Origin: Gracilaria gracilis
Taxonomy: Eukaryota > Rhodophyta > Florideophyceae > Gracilariales > Gracilariaceae
Length of the DNA stretch: 64,000 nucleotides
Assembly: GCA_030374805.1 (NCBI GenBank)
Contig: JARGSG010000006.1
Location: 868,001-932,000 of the forward strand
Direction: 5' to 3'
Below are positions 33,461 to 46,149 of this stretch, piece by piece. Numbering within the stretch: the first letter of the stretch is position 1; every line of letters starts with the position of its first letter. The notes beneath the pieces are model-generated. The model was not told where the DNA came from. It saw only the letters and a list, made by a program, of their open reading frames with translations, and searched no databases. The translations under genes were made by a program, and so were the position numbers.

Positions 33461-33699
33461 ACTGGGGTGAAAGGCCAAGGTCGGCATAGACCTTGTAATT
33501 GCGTTTGGGCATCACCATAACTCTTTCCGGGAACCGGTTATTTCTTACCTGTATCCACGTTCGACGAAGAACAACAAGGTGTTCTGAGTTCACGTCTTCG
33601 ACGGCCTGTTTTCTCGAGAGGATCCGGACCTGGGAGCGAGGCAGGGACGCCTCGGATGCGTTCAGCCTCAACTGTGAGGGCGCCTCTCCAAGAGAGGAG

Positions 33700-35905
33700 A
33701 CTCCCACAATTAGTTTTTCTGAGCAAATTCTGCCTGAGGCGTATGCTCAGTGTTCTGAACCATTGATGCCTGGACACCAGCGGCAGAAGCGTCCGCAGTA
33801 GCGGTTGAATTTCTCTCGAGAGGGGCACGGGGGTGAGAGGTTACCATGTTCTGGGCAATCGGAGCCGCAATTGTGCGTGGAATATCCATCTTCGCGCGGA
33901 TGTACGATGCCATCGGAACGGAAGCCTTCTCCTCTAGTGAGAGGGATTCGTAGTTGCCAATGACTTGTGCCCATTCACGCATGGTTAAAACGCACTGCGG
34001 GGAAGTATGCCCTCGCGTATAGCAGAGGTGACAGATCAATCCAACAATGGCATTGACGTTCCGAGTACTCGAGAATCACACCGCTGGGCGGGAAACTTGC
34101 CAGCCAGGCCGTGAAGCCCGGGTTCCACCGTTTTCATAGGACAGTCGAGGCGGTCGAACTCGGTTCGAATATGCATACAGCAGTGTATTGTCCGGAGCCG
34201 TTTCAAACGGGGCATCCGTGGTTGAGGGAAGCTCCGTTGTCGGGATTGAAAGTACGTCGCTACGGGCAAATTGCACCTGATCATACTCCTTTTGGGAGTG
34301 TTCATCAGCCAGCATTGACGCCGACGGGGTTCCCGATTCCAACATCAACGCTTTAGCGGACTGCAACCGGGTACCCGGGACTCCTGCGCGTAGCGCATCG
34401 CCTTCGGCGCGTGCAAACTGCACCAGTTCCAAGTATGTAGTCTTACGGTTCTCTTCACGGCGACCGGCCACTAGGGTCCGTATAGCCGGGTCTAGTCCAT
34501 CAACGAACATGGTACAACGCTCTTGAGCGGAATAAACATTGCCATAACGGTGGAAGGCCTTATTCAGGCGCACCGAGTAATCGGTTTCCGTTTCGCCGGG
34601 GCGTTGTTTGGTGTCCCTTAGAGCGAGAATAGCCGACTGGATGGCGGTACCAGTGGCATAGAACCTCAGTAGATACTGAACTGCTTCAGGCCAGCAAGTA
34701 ACCCTTCCTTCATAGGCGCGCGATGAACCTCTTACAGAGTTGTACTGATCTTGCGCAAGCCCGCGTAGAAAATAGGGCAGCGCGACAAACGCCTGTCCTT
34801 CATTCATCCCAAGGATGTCGGCTTCCACTACAAAGCGTGATAGGAAATCCAATACCAAGATGGGATCATCGCCTGTAAACAGTTGATTACGGAGCGACAG
34901 CTGCATCCGTTTGACACATTCTTTCACCTTTCCCGTCCCACGGGGAGTTCTATCCAATGAGGAGTCCTCCAAACGGTAATACCGGTATGAAAACAGCTTT
35001 TTGTAGAGCAGATTGGTAGGCTTACACTCCTTTAATCCGGAGCGCTTCCTTCCCTTCGAGCGGGCGCGTATCACACCTTGTGTGGCTGATGACCGCTTTG
35101 AGCGTGACGAACCCTCACGAGGGGCTTCTTCTACCAACGAGTCGGACGAGTCAGACCCGGTTGACCGGCGAGAAGAAAGAGAAGATGCTGAAGAATCAGA
35201 GTCCTAGTTCTTCCGCTCTTTGCGTGCTTTGGATCCACTGACCTTCTTGTCACGGTTTGAAACAGCAACAGCAACTGGCTCAGCCGTGCGATTGGCTCCA
35301 ACCTGGACGGTTTGTTCCACCGTTTCTAGACGGACGCGGAGGCGAGTAAACTTCTCAGCCACGTCCTCCACGAAATTAGCGGGTCCTCCGAAAGCTTCCA
35401 AGGGGGAGTTGACATCACCACGCAATACGCGGAGATCCTCAGAAAAGTCCTGCAAAGCAGTGTCATCCACCTTCTTTCGAAGTAGCGACAACTCTTTAGC
35501 AAGGGTAGCATGGGCAGCCCGCGTGGAGCGGAGCTGCTCATCCACTGTTAAATGGATGGTGTCATTGACAGTAGCCCTCAGAGGTGCCTCCGGAATGGGA
35601 GCTACCGAAGGGACCGTACCTCCTACGATAGGGGCGGGACCAGCAACGGCAGGAGCCGGTCCATCACCTCGATGAGGGTTGATCAACGACGTGGGCGGAA
35701 GTCGAGTGGTCGTCGGCACAGCTTCAGTAGCCGGCATCCCTTCGGTCCGGGATCGTGAACGGGTGGGGATCAGTGACGGAAGTGGCGGATCCGATCTTCC
35801 AGTCTGACTGCGTGTCTTCGGACGATCTGACAGCGCCATGACCAGAACAACCATACAACGGGATAATCGACAGCCAATTGGCTGGGACTTCCAATGAACT
35901 TCCAA
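33700..35905 (-). pseudogene. Family A gag region
   Basis: The lead includes a disordered segment with an HE-rich coiled part (LSLLRKKVDDTALQDF). The capsid-like helical core contains FLSRFVVEADILGMNE and RQRPGETETDYSVRLNKAFH, which is typical of gypsy Gag. A zinc-knuckle-like CHLCYTRGHTSPQC follows. Confidence 0.8.
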
Positions 35906-35998
35906 ATGGAGACAAGGGCAAAAAGACTAACCTCGCCACGAGTGAATTTACGAGTGAATCTTCCGACAAAACTAGTCGTTCTAGGTCGGGAGACCATT

Positions 35999-36851
35999 TG
36001 TGGAGCAACGCCTTTGGCGGGAAAAGCGCAGGCTAACGAAGACGTTCGGAATCTTCCCTTCGACAGGGCAGCACACCGAACGGAGCACTCCGGGAATGAC
36101 ACAGCTAAGCTGGGTGTAAATCCGAGGTCAAACCACCACGACAAGCGTCGGAGCGTTAGGCTGATTAGTGGTCGGTAGAGATCCACGTTTTCACACGGTC
36201 ACGAGATGAGTCCTCGAAAGAGAGTAGCACGGCAACGACAAGGTGTCGGAAACGGGGCACTGAGAACAGGGCAAAAAGGCCAACCCAAAAAGGGGAGAAA
36301 GCAAACCACCAGAGTGGGGGAAAAGAGAGAGAGAATAAAGCAAACCCAATACAGGGGCGAGTATACGACAATAGGTCGGAACGAGACACACAAATAGTGG
36401 TTATACTCTGAGCGCCACAAGGGTGGGTAACTATACGTGAACAACGCAGTCGTCAATCCACTTGGAGGTGAACAATCCGCGAAGGCGTGATAGTTAGAGC
36501 CAGAAGCCCTTGCTTGGCAAGGGGCAGTTTACTTGGGTGAGCGGTGCTCAGACCTCTAAGTACTGAGCTCGGCGCACCACTGACAGTGGGGGCGCCGGGC
36601 AAAATAATCTATAAAATATCTAAGTAAATACAGCAATACTGGGTGCACTGCCTCTGGCATATTCGTGCTACACGTGTGCTATTCACACCGGCTAAGCGGC
36701 GCCTCGAGCCGTGCAATCCACTTGTACATGTGTGGAAATTATCTCAGCGAGGCGACACGCTAATAGCGGTGTAGCTCATATATATCTACTAACGCATGAT
36801 GCGGAAATTAACTAAATACCTCAAATCGCCTCCAAGGAGTGTTGTCCTTCA
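35999..36851 (-). repeat. Family A LTR, 5' copy
   Basis: It has the same ends and length as the left copy and is nearly identical. The adjoining plus sequence CTAGGTCGGGAGACCA is the complement of the primer-binding site and so gives the 3' end of the priming tRNA. Confidence 0.95.
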
Positions 36852-37414
36852 TATAGTGGCTGCGCGGCAGAGAAGGCGTCGTTCTGCTGGTTGGTAGTAG
36901 CGACGAAGGCGGTACCGCGGTGGCTGGCGACGCGCAGCCTTCAGAGCCAGGACGGCCACCAACATGGCCCAATCTGCGAGGGCAATCGACCAATATAGGT
37001 AATACAGATCGTGGTGGCGAGTGATATAGCTCCCGACGTAAGCCAATACTAGTGGAGTTGGGACGCTAAGGGAAATCGGAACCTCATAGACATTCCATCA
37101 CTCGGGTGGAGCCACATACCAAGAGGTCCTTCCCTTATTAGGCTGAGAGAAGATTTCCACATTGTGGAACCCATGCATGACACGGTTGAAGCAGAACCGG
37201 GTGCGGATGCGAGGCTCTGTGGCGGCATCCACATCCCACCTACGACGGTAATCCCAACGTATGGTACTTTAGGACCGGTCAAAGCACACCAAATGTGGAG
37301 AAGCCGCAAGGTACTGCTGCGGGAGAGAGTCGTACTAACAAATCTTCCCAACCAGACATCGGTAATACTGAACTTCGATTTGATACGGACGTACGGCAAG
37401 TCGCTAGAATACAG

Positions 37415-37706
37415 CCCCTACGAAAAGCAAATCTGGCCGAAATATGGCCAAAATGTGGCCGAAATATTGCCATTTAGCTCGAAAACTTGTGAGGACGTGT
37501 AACGAGCTAAGATAAACAACTTTTGCTTTTCTTCGTATGGCCGAAATACGGCCGAAACGTGGCCGAAATATAGCCGAAGTGTACACGTCTCAATGATCAA
37601 AAGTATTCAATTTACCTAGTCACACGTTTTCATAGGTTTTTGACCTTAATGGCCATATTTCGGTCACATTTCGGCCATATTTCGGCCAGGTTCGCTGTTT
37701 TTAGGG
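37415..37706. mobile_element. MITE, 292 bp, 3-bp target duplication CAG
   Basis: Comparison with the uninterrupted B copy (near 47520) shows a clean insertion: CAG at 37412-37414 is repeated at 37707-37709. The ends are inverted: CCCCTACGAAAAGC on the left, and CCCTAAAAACAGC as complement of the right end. Both continue into the shared block CTGGCCGAAATATGGCC. The same GGCCGAAATAT motif recurs about eight times on plus in the left half and inverted in the right half. TSD size and sequence fit PIF/Harbinger-type elements (CWG targets). Confidence 0.85.
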
Positions 37707-39110
37707 CAGCGGGGGAATAAGATACCTCATTGGTGTGTGCCGCTATCGATTTTCGTAGCACTCAAGCCGACCCTGACGAGGTTGAAATTTCTTATTCCGA
37801 CTGTGGAGCGTCTGCGGGACTGAGCCAAGACGCTCACAACCCCAACGAAAGAAACCCAAATAGGTATCCAGAGTCGGACGTCGCAAGACTCCGGGACGCG
37901 ACGTGTTCCCCGGCGCCATTGTCCAATGCCGGCGATACAGCGTCGCTTGCGAAATCATTTTTGGATCGATCCCAAATGCAACATGTTGGGAAACGTTCCA
38001 GTCGGCCGTGGTGAACGTTTCCAAACCATAATTGGAAATCCCTCGAGGACTCTCGGGCTCCGGACCATACGGACCCAGGATCACTTCATGAATCCCTCGG
38101 GGTTGGTGCGAAGAAGACTGGAACGGCTGGCTTCGAAAACCTGTGTGGATGCGGCTGTGGTACAGTGCACCACCACGAGAAGTAGACTTGGTAATGCCGC
38201 TTCCACGACCGCGCGAAGGACCGGCGCCCGACATGTCGTGATGATTGCTACGAGGAAGTGGTTGAGAAACCGGGCACTCAACCGCAGGGGTGAACCGAAT
38301 TGGCTTTTTATCCACAATGGGTGAATTGCCGGAGCTGATGCTCAAAAACTCCACCCGTTTGGGGCTCTATGCTAGTTCAACCATTGAGGTGTCGGCAGTG
38401 GTTGCCGGTGACGCGTCGTCTCTTGGGGTTACCTCCTCCGATTCACCAACATGGGAAACCGACAAGCGTCGTGTACCGCTACGGGTGCGAGCCCGTACGC
38501 TGGTACCAGGGCTACCCGCGTGGTTTAGGGAAATATCGGGGGCTACCATGAACAGTTTACACCTTGTCGGTCGGCCGAGAGGCCACAGAGGCCCAAGCCA
38601 GCACAGACAAACTGCAATGGAGTAGAAATGTAACTGGGAAGGGTGAGAAAAAAATACCTCAAAGGAGACTACAGCAGCACCTCGAAGGGACGAAGACGGA
38701 ACCACAAAGGAACAGCGAGAGAGCAACCAAGTGGGCGCCAAAATTCTTCGCGGTACAGTGGGCATGGGAGCGCAAATTCGCACCGCGTACCTCAATTGGT
38801 TGCCGACGCAGGAAAGGCGATCAAAGCCCTGAATCCGTGAAGGTGTACGGAACCGCGTACTGAAAGTCGAACCGTGAAGGTATGCAATGGGCGCGTGTCG
38901 TACCCAAAACCACACAGGGGAATGAGCAATTCGCTGTTGGTGGTGACCAATATGTTGAACAGAATGCGCTCCGTATCGCAGAGCGGGCGCAACGCACGGC
39001 TCAAATTGGCACGATGGCTGCGCCGTTGACCGAATTGGTACGACGATGTAACCAACTTGTTAGGAGGATCTAGGAGCCACGAGAGCGTGGCTAAGGGAAT
39101 CAAGGGGGCC

Positions 39111-39554
39111 TGTAGTAATATGAGACTTCAGTGGGTTGGTGCCACGTGAGACATAATTTATAATGTAGTTTTAGCTTAACATTTCTGGCCCATGACAGTA
39201 GGTCATGGGCGCAGCCGATGACATCAAATCCGCATGACAGATCGGCGTCGCTGCACCTTGTATAAATTGTGGTGCACCTCGCCTTCCCCCTCCGGTATTG
39301 TAGAGTCAGGCACCATTAGGGCGGCAACTACACCAAATTGGTCACTTGCTACTCAACTACTATTCAGGTTTTACCGCGCGTCGACGTCAACTACCGTACA
39401 CCTACAGGGTCTAGAGCAGTTGCCCCGCCGTTTGCCCCGGCGGGTTTCAGGTGCCCTACTACCATATTGGTAGTCTGTTTTTCCCCTTTAGGTTGAGCCC
39501 TCGCGTGCTCCCTCTACCACGCGGACCCCCCACCTTTTCGGTATTCGTACGACA
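39111..39554 (+). repeat. Family B LTR in the fragment
   Basis: It begins TGTAGTAATATGAGAC and ends GTACGACA, the complement of the ends of the B LTR at 45639-46146. Confidence 0.85.
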
Positions 39555-39937
39555 CAACGCTTGTCGTTACGGTTTGAAGTCGTATTTGCATTTGGCTTAC
39601 CTCTCTCATTTCCGGAGTGCTACGATCGCTGTGCTCCTTTGTTGAGGGGAAGATTCTGAACGTTTTCTTGTATTTGGGTTTTTTCCACCAAAAGCGTTGC
39701 TCCACACGCGCTACTTTCCTTCGAGGACGTTTCTCGTGACCGTATCGACACTTGAATTTTTACCGACTGGAAATTGGTTGTCACACTTTGACGCTTATCG
39801 TGACGGTTGGACCTCAGATTTACACAAATCGTATCTATTTCATTCCTAGAGTGCTTAGTTTGTTGTGCTACCTTAATAAAGGAATAATTTGGAACGGTTC
39901 TGTGTGTTTGCTCTTTTCCGCATAAAAAGTTGTTCTA
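39555..39937. repeat. Two old fragments of a family-A-related LTR
   Basis: 39555-39705 matches the complement of the first ~150 bases of the A LTR (ends GCGTTGCTCCACA) at roughly three quarters identity. 39706-39937 matches a longer piece of the same region again (starts CGCGCTACTTTCCTTCGAGGAC, ends GTTGTTCTACA) but is more diverged. They are head-to-tail remnants that predate element A. Confidence 0.75.
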
Positions 39938-41820
39938 CAAACTAGGTCACTCTCTTGACTCCCGTATTTTTTTTTTGCGTCAGTTCCTGAGAGTCACGCC
40001 TTGTGGGAAAACCGCATTGCACTGGCCATACTGTGGAAGCATTTCGTTCTTATAGGATCCTACACAAACGCAGCCTGTGCGAAGTGCTTTCTTGTTTTTT
40101 TTACCTACCCTGGTTTTGAAGGGATAACATCCGTCTTAAATTCCACTTAGGCGTGTCATTTCTGGAAAAACAATTCTGCTGGTTTGATATGCGGGAGGAA
40201 AATAAAGAATTTTCATGGTATTTAATGCCTGAAAGCATAGCGCGACAAGACTTTTTAGTCACAGGACTCAAAACGACACTACAGACTATTTGGTTTCCCA
40301 TCAAAATAAGATTGTCTACCCCTATCTTGTAAATATCAATAAATATATTTACACGTTCTTGGAAATTTTATTATTTTAATATAGACAAATTTTGAAATTG
40401 CAGCTTTCAGGCAGATTTTGGGGTTTTTGCGGATGGTAATGACATTTTTGGTGGGTTTGTGACATTCAAGTTTCAATGCGAGCTAATTTACTATTTACAC
40501 TACACAAATAATGATTTAAAATTAAAACAAGTTGGTTTTTTATACTAATTGACACTTTTTTTAGATTTCATTGTTATAATAAACGTGGGAAGGAATCTGG
40601 CTAGATTGATATACAAGAAAGAAAGACACTTTGAATTTGTTTTAAATTTTAAATTTTGCAACAGGAATGGTGGCTTTGTAGAACAGTATTGAATATTAAT
40701 ATTTTGGGAATTTTATTAAAAACTTTTCATTGGCTTATGTTTGTAGTTGAGTCAAAGAATAATATATTTTTGTTGCAGGTTTCACGCAAAAAAATTGTGA
40801 TGATTTTTAAAACATTTTGTGGGTTTATTTTACTCTATTTACTAGTATTTTGCACTATCAACTGGTTCAGTTCGCCACGGGGTGATTCTAATATCTGTGA
40901 GGGAGCCTGTGGGCTTGAATTTTTGTTCACAGCCATCGCTTTCGGCTACACTTTGGCATAAAGGTCTGAGAGACGCCGGAAATGCACTTTCTTCTCACTT
41001 TTCTGAAATAATGGATGTCACCATGGCGTCACAGAATACGTAACTACATTTTACAACTTACATTCTACAACTTACATTCTACAACTTACAATGCGTTGCT
41101 TAGTAAAACTTTAATCCGTTTTTGCTCGCTAGTTGTACACAATCTTTTGCACATACTGGCGACATCTTTGCATAGCGAAAACTTGCTGATAACGGAAAAG
41201 AACTTGGGCCTAAATTTGTCTTGAAGTCGGTCAATTCTGATCAGAAATGGATACTCCAGTAGTTCTCTAGCCCTATAATAGTATACAGTCTGTGTATTAT
41301 TGAATACGATTCTAATCTTGAAAAGTATGCCACTTTAAAGAGTGCTATATAGCGAACCTGTCGCTATATAGCGCTTTTTGTCAGCAGGTTCTTTTGGTGA
41401 ACAAATGTGTTGGAGACAATAATATTTCCGTGCTCCATTACAGTTCTCCATCCTGTAATATAGTATGCAAACTCGTTTACTTTTTATGGATGTCTGTAAG
41501 AGATACAGGGAATCCATTTCCTAGATGTTGCGGGAAATGTTCATTTTCCCGCAACATGTTTGACATGATCGACTGAACAAGGTCTGCTACTGACAGAGAA
41601 CAGAGAAATACAATACTCGGTGACGCCTGGCCTGGAATTTGTCCTACAATGCAGTCACGGCGCGGAATACAGTCATTCATGTTACGCTCCAAATTTATAT
41701 TAAATGTTCATAATGTTCCTTTTCCCGCATTTCCTTGAGGCCGTGTGGTACTTGTGAGTATAGTGCACCGACTCTCTTTGTTTACTGTCTCGTCGTCATT
41801 GTCTGACTAATGTACTGGCT
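39938..41820. other. AT-rich stretch without a supported gene
   Basis: Composition is clearly more AT-rich than the flanks, especially 40320-40820. ORFs here, such as 40656-40961 plus, look like chance hydrophobic reading of T-rich DNA. Inverted repeats at 41344-41373 (two CGCTATATAGCG palindromes) and 41525-41557 stand out. The 3' LTR of the copia relic may begin near 41800 but could not be delimited. Confidence 0.5.
41525..41557. repeat. Perfect 13-bp stem hairpin
   Basis: ATGTTGCGGGAAA and TTTCCCGCAACAT flank a 7-base loop. Confidence 0.85.
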
Positions 41821-41828
41821 CCTATCTA

Positions 41829-44800
41829 CTATAATGCTGTTTGACGAAATGGAAAACGCGGTGCAGCAATGCTCCAGTGTGTTGTTTGACAGTCTTCGGT
41901 TGCTGCATTGTCTTTTGCGTTCGTTCGGGGGTGGACGTGAAGTTGGTTGCGGAGATATATGAATCTGTCCCTTCTTAAGGGTTTGGTGAATATATGAGCC
42001 TTCATTTCAGCCGTAGATATGCGATGCAGCTCTGTCGTTCGGTTTCCGACGTGATGTTGAAGGTAATTCTGTCTAATGTCGATATACTTCTGTTGTTTGT
42101 CAGAGCCTGGTTTTCGACGATTAGAATTGTTGATCTGTTGTCGATGACGTGTGACGTAGGTCCTTCTTTTGTCGTCCGTGTGTCTCGCAGGAGTTTTGAA
42201 AGCAATTTTGTGTGACGGGTGGCGTCGGTTGCAGAGATGTATTCGGCTTCGGTTGTTCAAAGTGCGACTATGTGTTGTTTGCGTGATGTCCATGATATAG
42301 GGGTGGAGTTGATGCTGTGTACTGTCCCGGTAATGAATCTTCGGTCTTTCGCGTTGGCAAAGTCGGCGTCACTGTAAACTGTTAATGGTGTGTCGGGTGT
42401 TGTTTCGGGTGCCGTACGTTTCAACAGGCGCCCGTGCGTGTCTGTACCTTTCAGATAGCGAAGCAGACCTTTCAGGGCTTTTGCATGATGCTTTTGTAGT
42501 GCTGAAATATGCTGTGCTAGGCCTTTGGTTGCGTACGCAATGTCCGGGCGTGTGCTATCAGTTATGTAGCGTATCTCGCCGAGGATTTGTCGATACTTTG
42601 TGGTTCCTGATGAAGATAATGGAAGGGTTGCTGGCGGTTGGTCTAGAATCGTGAGTTTGTTGTATGGTGTGTGCGTCGGATTGCATTGGGCCATCTCTGT
42701 TTGTCCAAGCAGCGCGTCTATCGTATCTGCTTGGGATATATGCGTCTCGTTTGCTGTGTGCGTGATGGTCCAGTTGAGAAATCTTGTTGGTCTTCCTACT
42801 CGTTTGACTTTGTAATTTCGAATCATTTACTTGTACAGCAGGCCTATTTGTGACTGGGTGGAAGCTAGCACCAAAAAAGTCCTCAATGGTCGTACTGACT
42901 ATTGTGTATCCTGTGTCGTCGGCTTTTGAGTATATGCAAGGATCGAGTTCTGATGCCGTGTACCCGAGTTTTTTTAAGAATAATTGCAATCGGTGGTTGT
43001 AAAAGTATGATGCGGGAGAGGAGCCATACAAATTGACTACTTGCCGTCCGTAGGGTCCGGCATGTTTGTATGTTCCATCGAATTTGGTCATTTGCTTCAG
43101 GTATACCGGACGGTCCTGTTGGTATTTCTCGTGCAGTTAGGGCGATTTGATATCGAAGTGTTCTAGGGGGAGATTGTTTGCTGCGTGGAGTGTTAGGAGC
43201 ATGCGTTGCGTGGTGCGGTCTGCTGTGTACGTTGTTGTATGCTTCGGATCGTAATGCAATCCTGGTTTCATGAGATCACCTCTGAGATTGCATCTGGCTT
43301 TTCTTTGTACTATGTTCCTTTCAGCTGACCTTTTGTAACGATACACCATCATGAGGGGGATAAGGGATTGAGGTGGTGGTGCGAAATCTGGTTTTTGCAA
43401 TTCAATGCTATTGTGTTCGTCAAGGTTTCTGAGCTCCTTGTCGTGAGATTGTTGCCATTGTTCTGCCTTTGGATATTGCCTTGCCTGGTGTACTGTTGCT
43501 GGTGGAGGTGTGGAGTTGTCAATACGTGTAGGTGATGGTTGCGTATATGTTGCACGGGCTTTAAATGCTGTGGGCGTCGTGATGGAGGGTTCAATGTCTT
43601 TGTGGTATGGATGGAAGTATGTCACTCTGATGGGTTGGTAGGTTCGTGTGCGGAGGTTGTATACCACTATGAGGTCCATGGACGTGGCATACATATATCG
43701 CGCGGGGCTGGCTCCTGGTTCGAGTTTCTTCTTGGGTGCATAGACTGGAATAGTGCCTAATTGGCCGAATGCGAAGATGCGTTTGAGGTGTGGCTTGGAT
43801 TTGTACCATTGTTGGTACGGAGATGTGTCTGTTCTCGTGTGATGAAGGAGATTATATTTGAAGATGGTGTCTCTCGCTGCGTCCTCCCAGTATGTGTCGT
43901 CGAGTCCGGCAGTTGATAGAATGCTCTTACTGAGTCCATTATGGTTCTATTCAGAAGTTCGGCAATGCCTTTATCTTGCGGTTGGTATAGAGTGCGAAGA
44001 AGGTGTTGTACATCGTGTTGTTGATATATGGTCTGCATCTTTTGTGAGATGCATTCTTTGGCGTTATCACTTCTGAAGTCTCTGAGTGGATATTGCATGT
44101 GATGCTGTATGTGGTGGAGGGTATTGTCGATGTGGGATGGAATGTCATTGCGATCCTTCAGGAAATGTGCTACACGAATTTGCTTGCTGCTCATATGATA
44201 ACTAGGATGTGGTTATTGCCATGTGCTGATATGAGTTTGATAGGACCACATGTGTCGTAGCTCACGTAGGCTCGACTGGGTGATTTTGTTGTTTTCGTCT
44301 GTGCGGTGCTGGGTGAAGCTTGGGATAATGACATGCGCTGCACGTGAGAGGGTTTTCGTTGGAGATGTTGGATGGCATTATGGGAAGGAGACGCCTGCTT
44401 GATGTGAGCTCTAACTTTCTTGCATGTGCGTGGTTTAGTTTAAGGTGCCAATAGTGCGTTGCGTGTTGTATGTTAGAGATCATTGGCGCAGTTGTGAGGT
44501 TTGTGAGTTTGCGCATGGCTGAATTTGTGGTTTGTGTCGAGTGAAATTGTTGACTGGCGGTGGTGGTGCTGCTTTGTGTGTCTTAAATTTTTTTAACTTG
44601 GCTTTGGCTTCCTCTTTTGGTGTTCTTGCGTGATTTAGTTCTGGTAGTGGTTACTTTGCGGGGTATTGTTCTCGCTGTTTTGGCAGTGGTGGGGTTGTTC
44701 AATGTGGCGTGAAGCTAGTAATGATGAAGTCGCCATGGTGCTGTGGCTATGACCGCTGGAGGTGTGGATTTGGTGTTTGTGACTGTGCCTTGTTTGGATG

Positions 44801-45638
44801 TGAATGTTACTAAGCCATATCTAGATGCCAGGTCGTGTACCGAGATCAGGTTGTGGTGTAGGTGTCGGTTGGCAACCGCGTGTGTGATGAGCGTCTTATT
44901 CTTGGGCGTTGTCAGCCACAGGATTCTACTGTGCGTGAATTGCGTCTTCTTATCAGTGGCAGTTTGGGTTAGAATAGGTTTTGGGAGGGAGTACATGGAA
45001 GTTTTGGGGTGCTTGATGTGCCAGAGATGGGCGCCACCGTCAAGGACGAACGCACTCTTGTGTTCATTGTCTGCTTCTGATGCCACCTCGATCTTGTTGT
45101 GATGCTGAACTTGTTGTTGTATGGCCTGAAGTGGTGGTGCCTTTGGCTGTATAGCCTGATAAAGCTGGGCTTGATGCGGCTTGGCCTGGTAGGCTGGCGC
45201 CGGTTCCTGGAGGGCCTGACACGGTTGGTACTGTTGAACAAAAGGGGCTGGTCCTGCCTGCATGTAGGGTTCTTGAGGTTTCCCTTGGAAATTGGGGTGC
45301 TTGGGGTCCTTGAATTGTATGGCAATGTGATTGCATCGTGCGCCGAGGCCTTTGAGGCGGGAGCACAGTTGGTTGTAGGGTATGCGGTGTTGAGGGTATT
45401 GTGGGAGTCTATAATTGTTACTTGTCTGGAACTGTCTGGGTTGAGTTCCGTAGTCTCCGGTAAAACGTTGTATTGTTTGATTCATGGGTGCTGTGGGCGT
45501 TCCTGGTTGGTATATACTGCAAAATGATTTGAAGGTTCGGGTGAAGTGTCGGATTGTTTTCGGTTTTGTGGCTATAATGATTTCTAGTATGGGAAGGAGC
45601 GTTGGTACATTATTCAGTCCGGATATGATAAGTTCGAT
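41829..45638 (-). mobile_element. Ty1/copia retrotransposon relic
   Basis: On minus, from right to left: a Gln/Pro-rich Gag segment, a copia-type protease (FVLDGGAHLWHI), a GAG-pre-integrase zinc region (HYWHLKLNHAHARKLE, CSACHYPK), integrase core, reverse transcriptase (DPCIYSKADDTGYT, followed by RYLKGTDTHGRLL) and RNase H end (YIDIRQNYLQ, HIFTKPLRRD). It is decayed, with around ten breaks. The 5' end is cut off by the family B element inserted at 45639, and no continuation was found beyond that element. Confidence 0.88.
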
Positions 45639-46146
45639 TGTCGTACAAATACCAATAAGGTGTGGGGTCGGTCTGGTAGATAAAGCGCGCGAGGGCTCAC
45701 CCTAAAAGGGAAAAACACACAAACAATATGGTAGTAAGGCACCTCAAACTCGCAGGGGCAAACGGCGGGGCAACTAGTCTAGACCGTGTGGGTATACGGT
45801 AGTGGACGTCGACGCGCGGTAAAACTTGAATAGTAATAAAGTAGCAAGTGACCAAGATGGTAAAGTTACTGCCCTAGTGGTACCTGACTTTATAATACCC
45901 GAGGGGGAAGGCGAGGTGCACCGCAATATATACAAGGTGCACCGACGCCGATCTCTCAGGCGGGCATGACGTCATCGGCTGCACCCATGACCTACTATCA
46001 TGGGCCATCAATGCTAAGCTATCCTAAACTATAAATTAGAAATTAGAAATTATAAAATACAGAATACCAATTGGATACAGTGCAACTAGTAAGGCGCACC
46101 AGTAGACCCACGTAGCACCAACCCATTGAGGTCTCATCGTACTACA
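45639..46146 (-). repeat. Family B LTR, 3' copy (508 bp)
   Basis: On plus it begins TGTCGTACAAATACC and ends ATCGTACTACA. Matching copies are at 55742, 61069 and (inverted) 39554. Confidence 0.9.
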
Positions 46147-46149
46147 GAT

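Larger units (their letters stand above)
25425..36851 (-). mobile_element. Ty3/gypsy LTR retrotransposon, family A, young fossil
   Basis: This is a complete-length element of 11.4 kb on minus, bounded by 853-bp LTRs and a perfect 5-bp target duplication TATAG (25420-25424 and 36852-36856). Order in the sense direction: 5' LTR (right), primer-binding site, gag, protease, reverse transcriptase, RNase H, integrase with a long tail, a spacer, then a large coding region on the opposite strand, a polypurine tract and the 3' LTR (left). By eye the two LTRs differ at about 15 of 853 positions (near 2%), so the insertion is recent. The coding region is interrupted in roughly half a dozen places, so this copy looks dead. 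Confidence 0.95.
36852..39554 (+). mobile_element. Family B gypsy fragment (3' end only), beside A
   Basis: The 3' 2.7 kb of a B element with sense on plus: an antisense coding region on minus (about 36860-39100), a polypurine tract (CTAAGGGAATCAAGGGGG) and one LTR (39111-39554). It matches the main B copy at 46147-48300 in inverted order. Gag-pol is missing. It is old, with several breaks, and also carries a MITE. Confidence 0.85.

Noticed and set aside
37421-37690. Repeated GGCCGAAATAT considered as an independent satellite
   Set aside because: All copies fall inside one insertion with inverted ends and a CAG target duplication, so it is internal to a MITE.
40656-40961. Hydrophobic 101-codon ORF that looks like a membrane protein
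   Set aside because: T-rich DNA reads as Leu, Phe and Ile by composition. No start context, domain or poly(A) support was seen.
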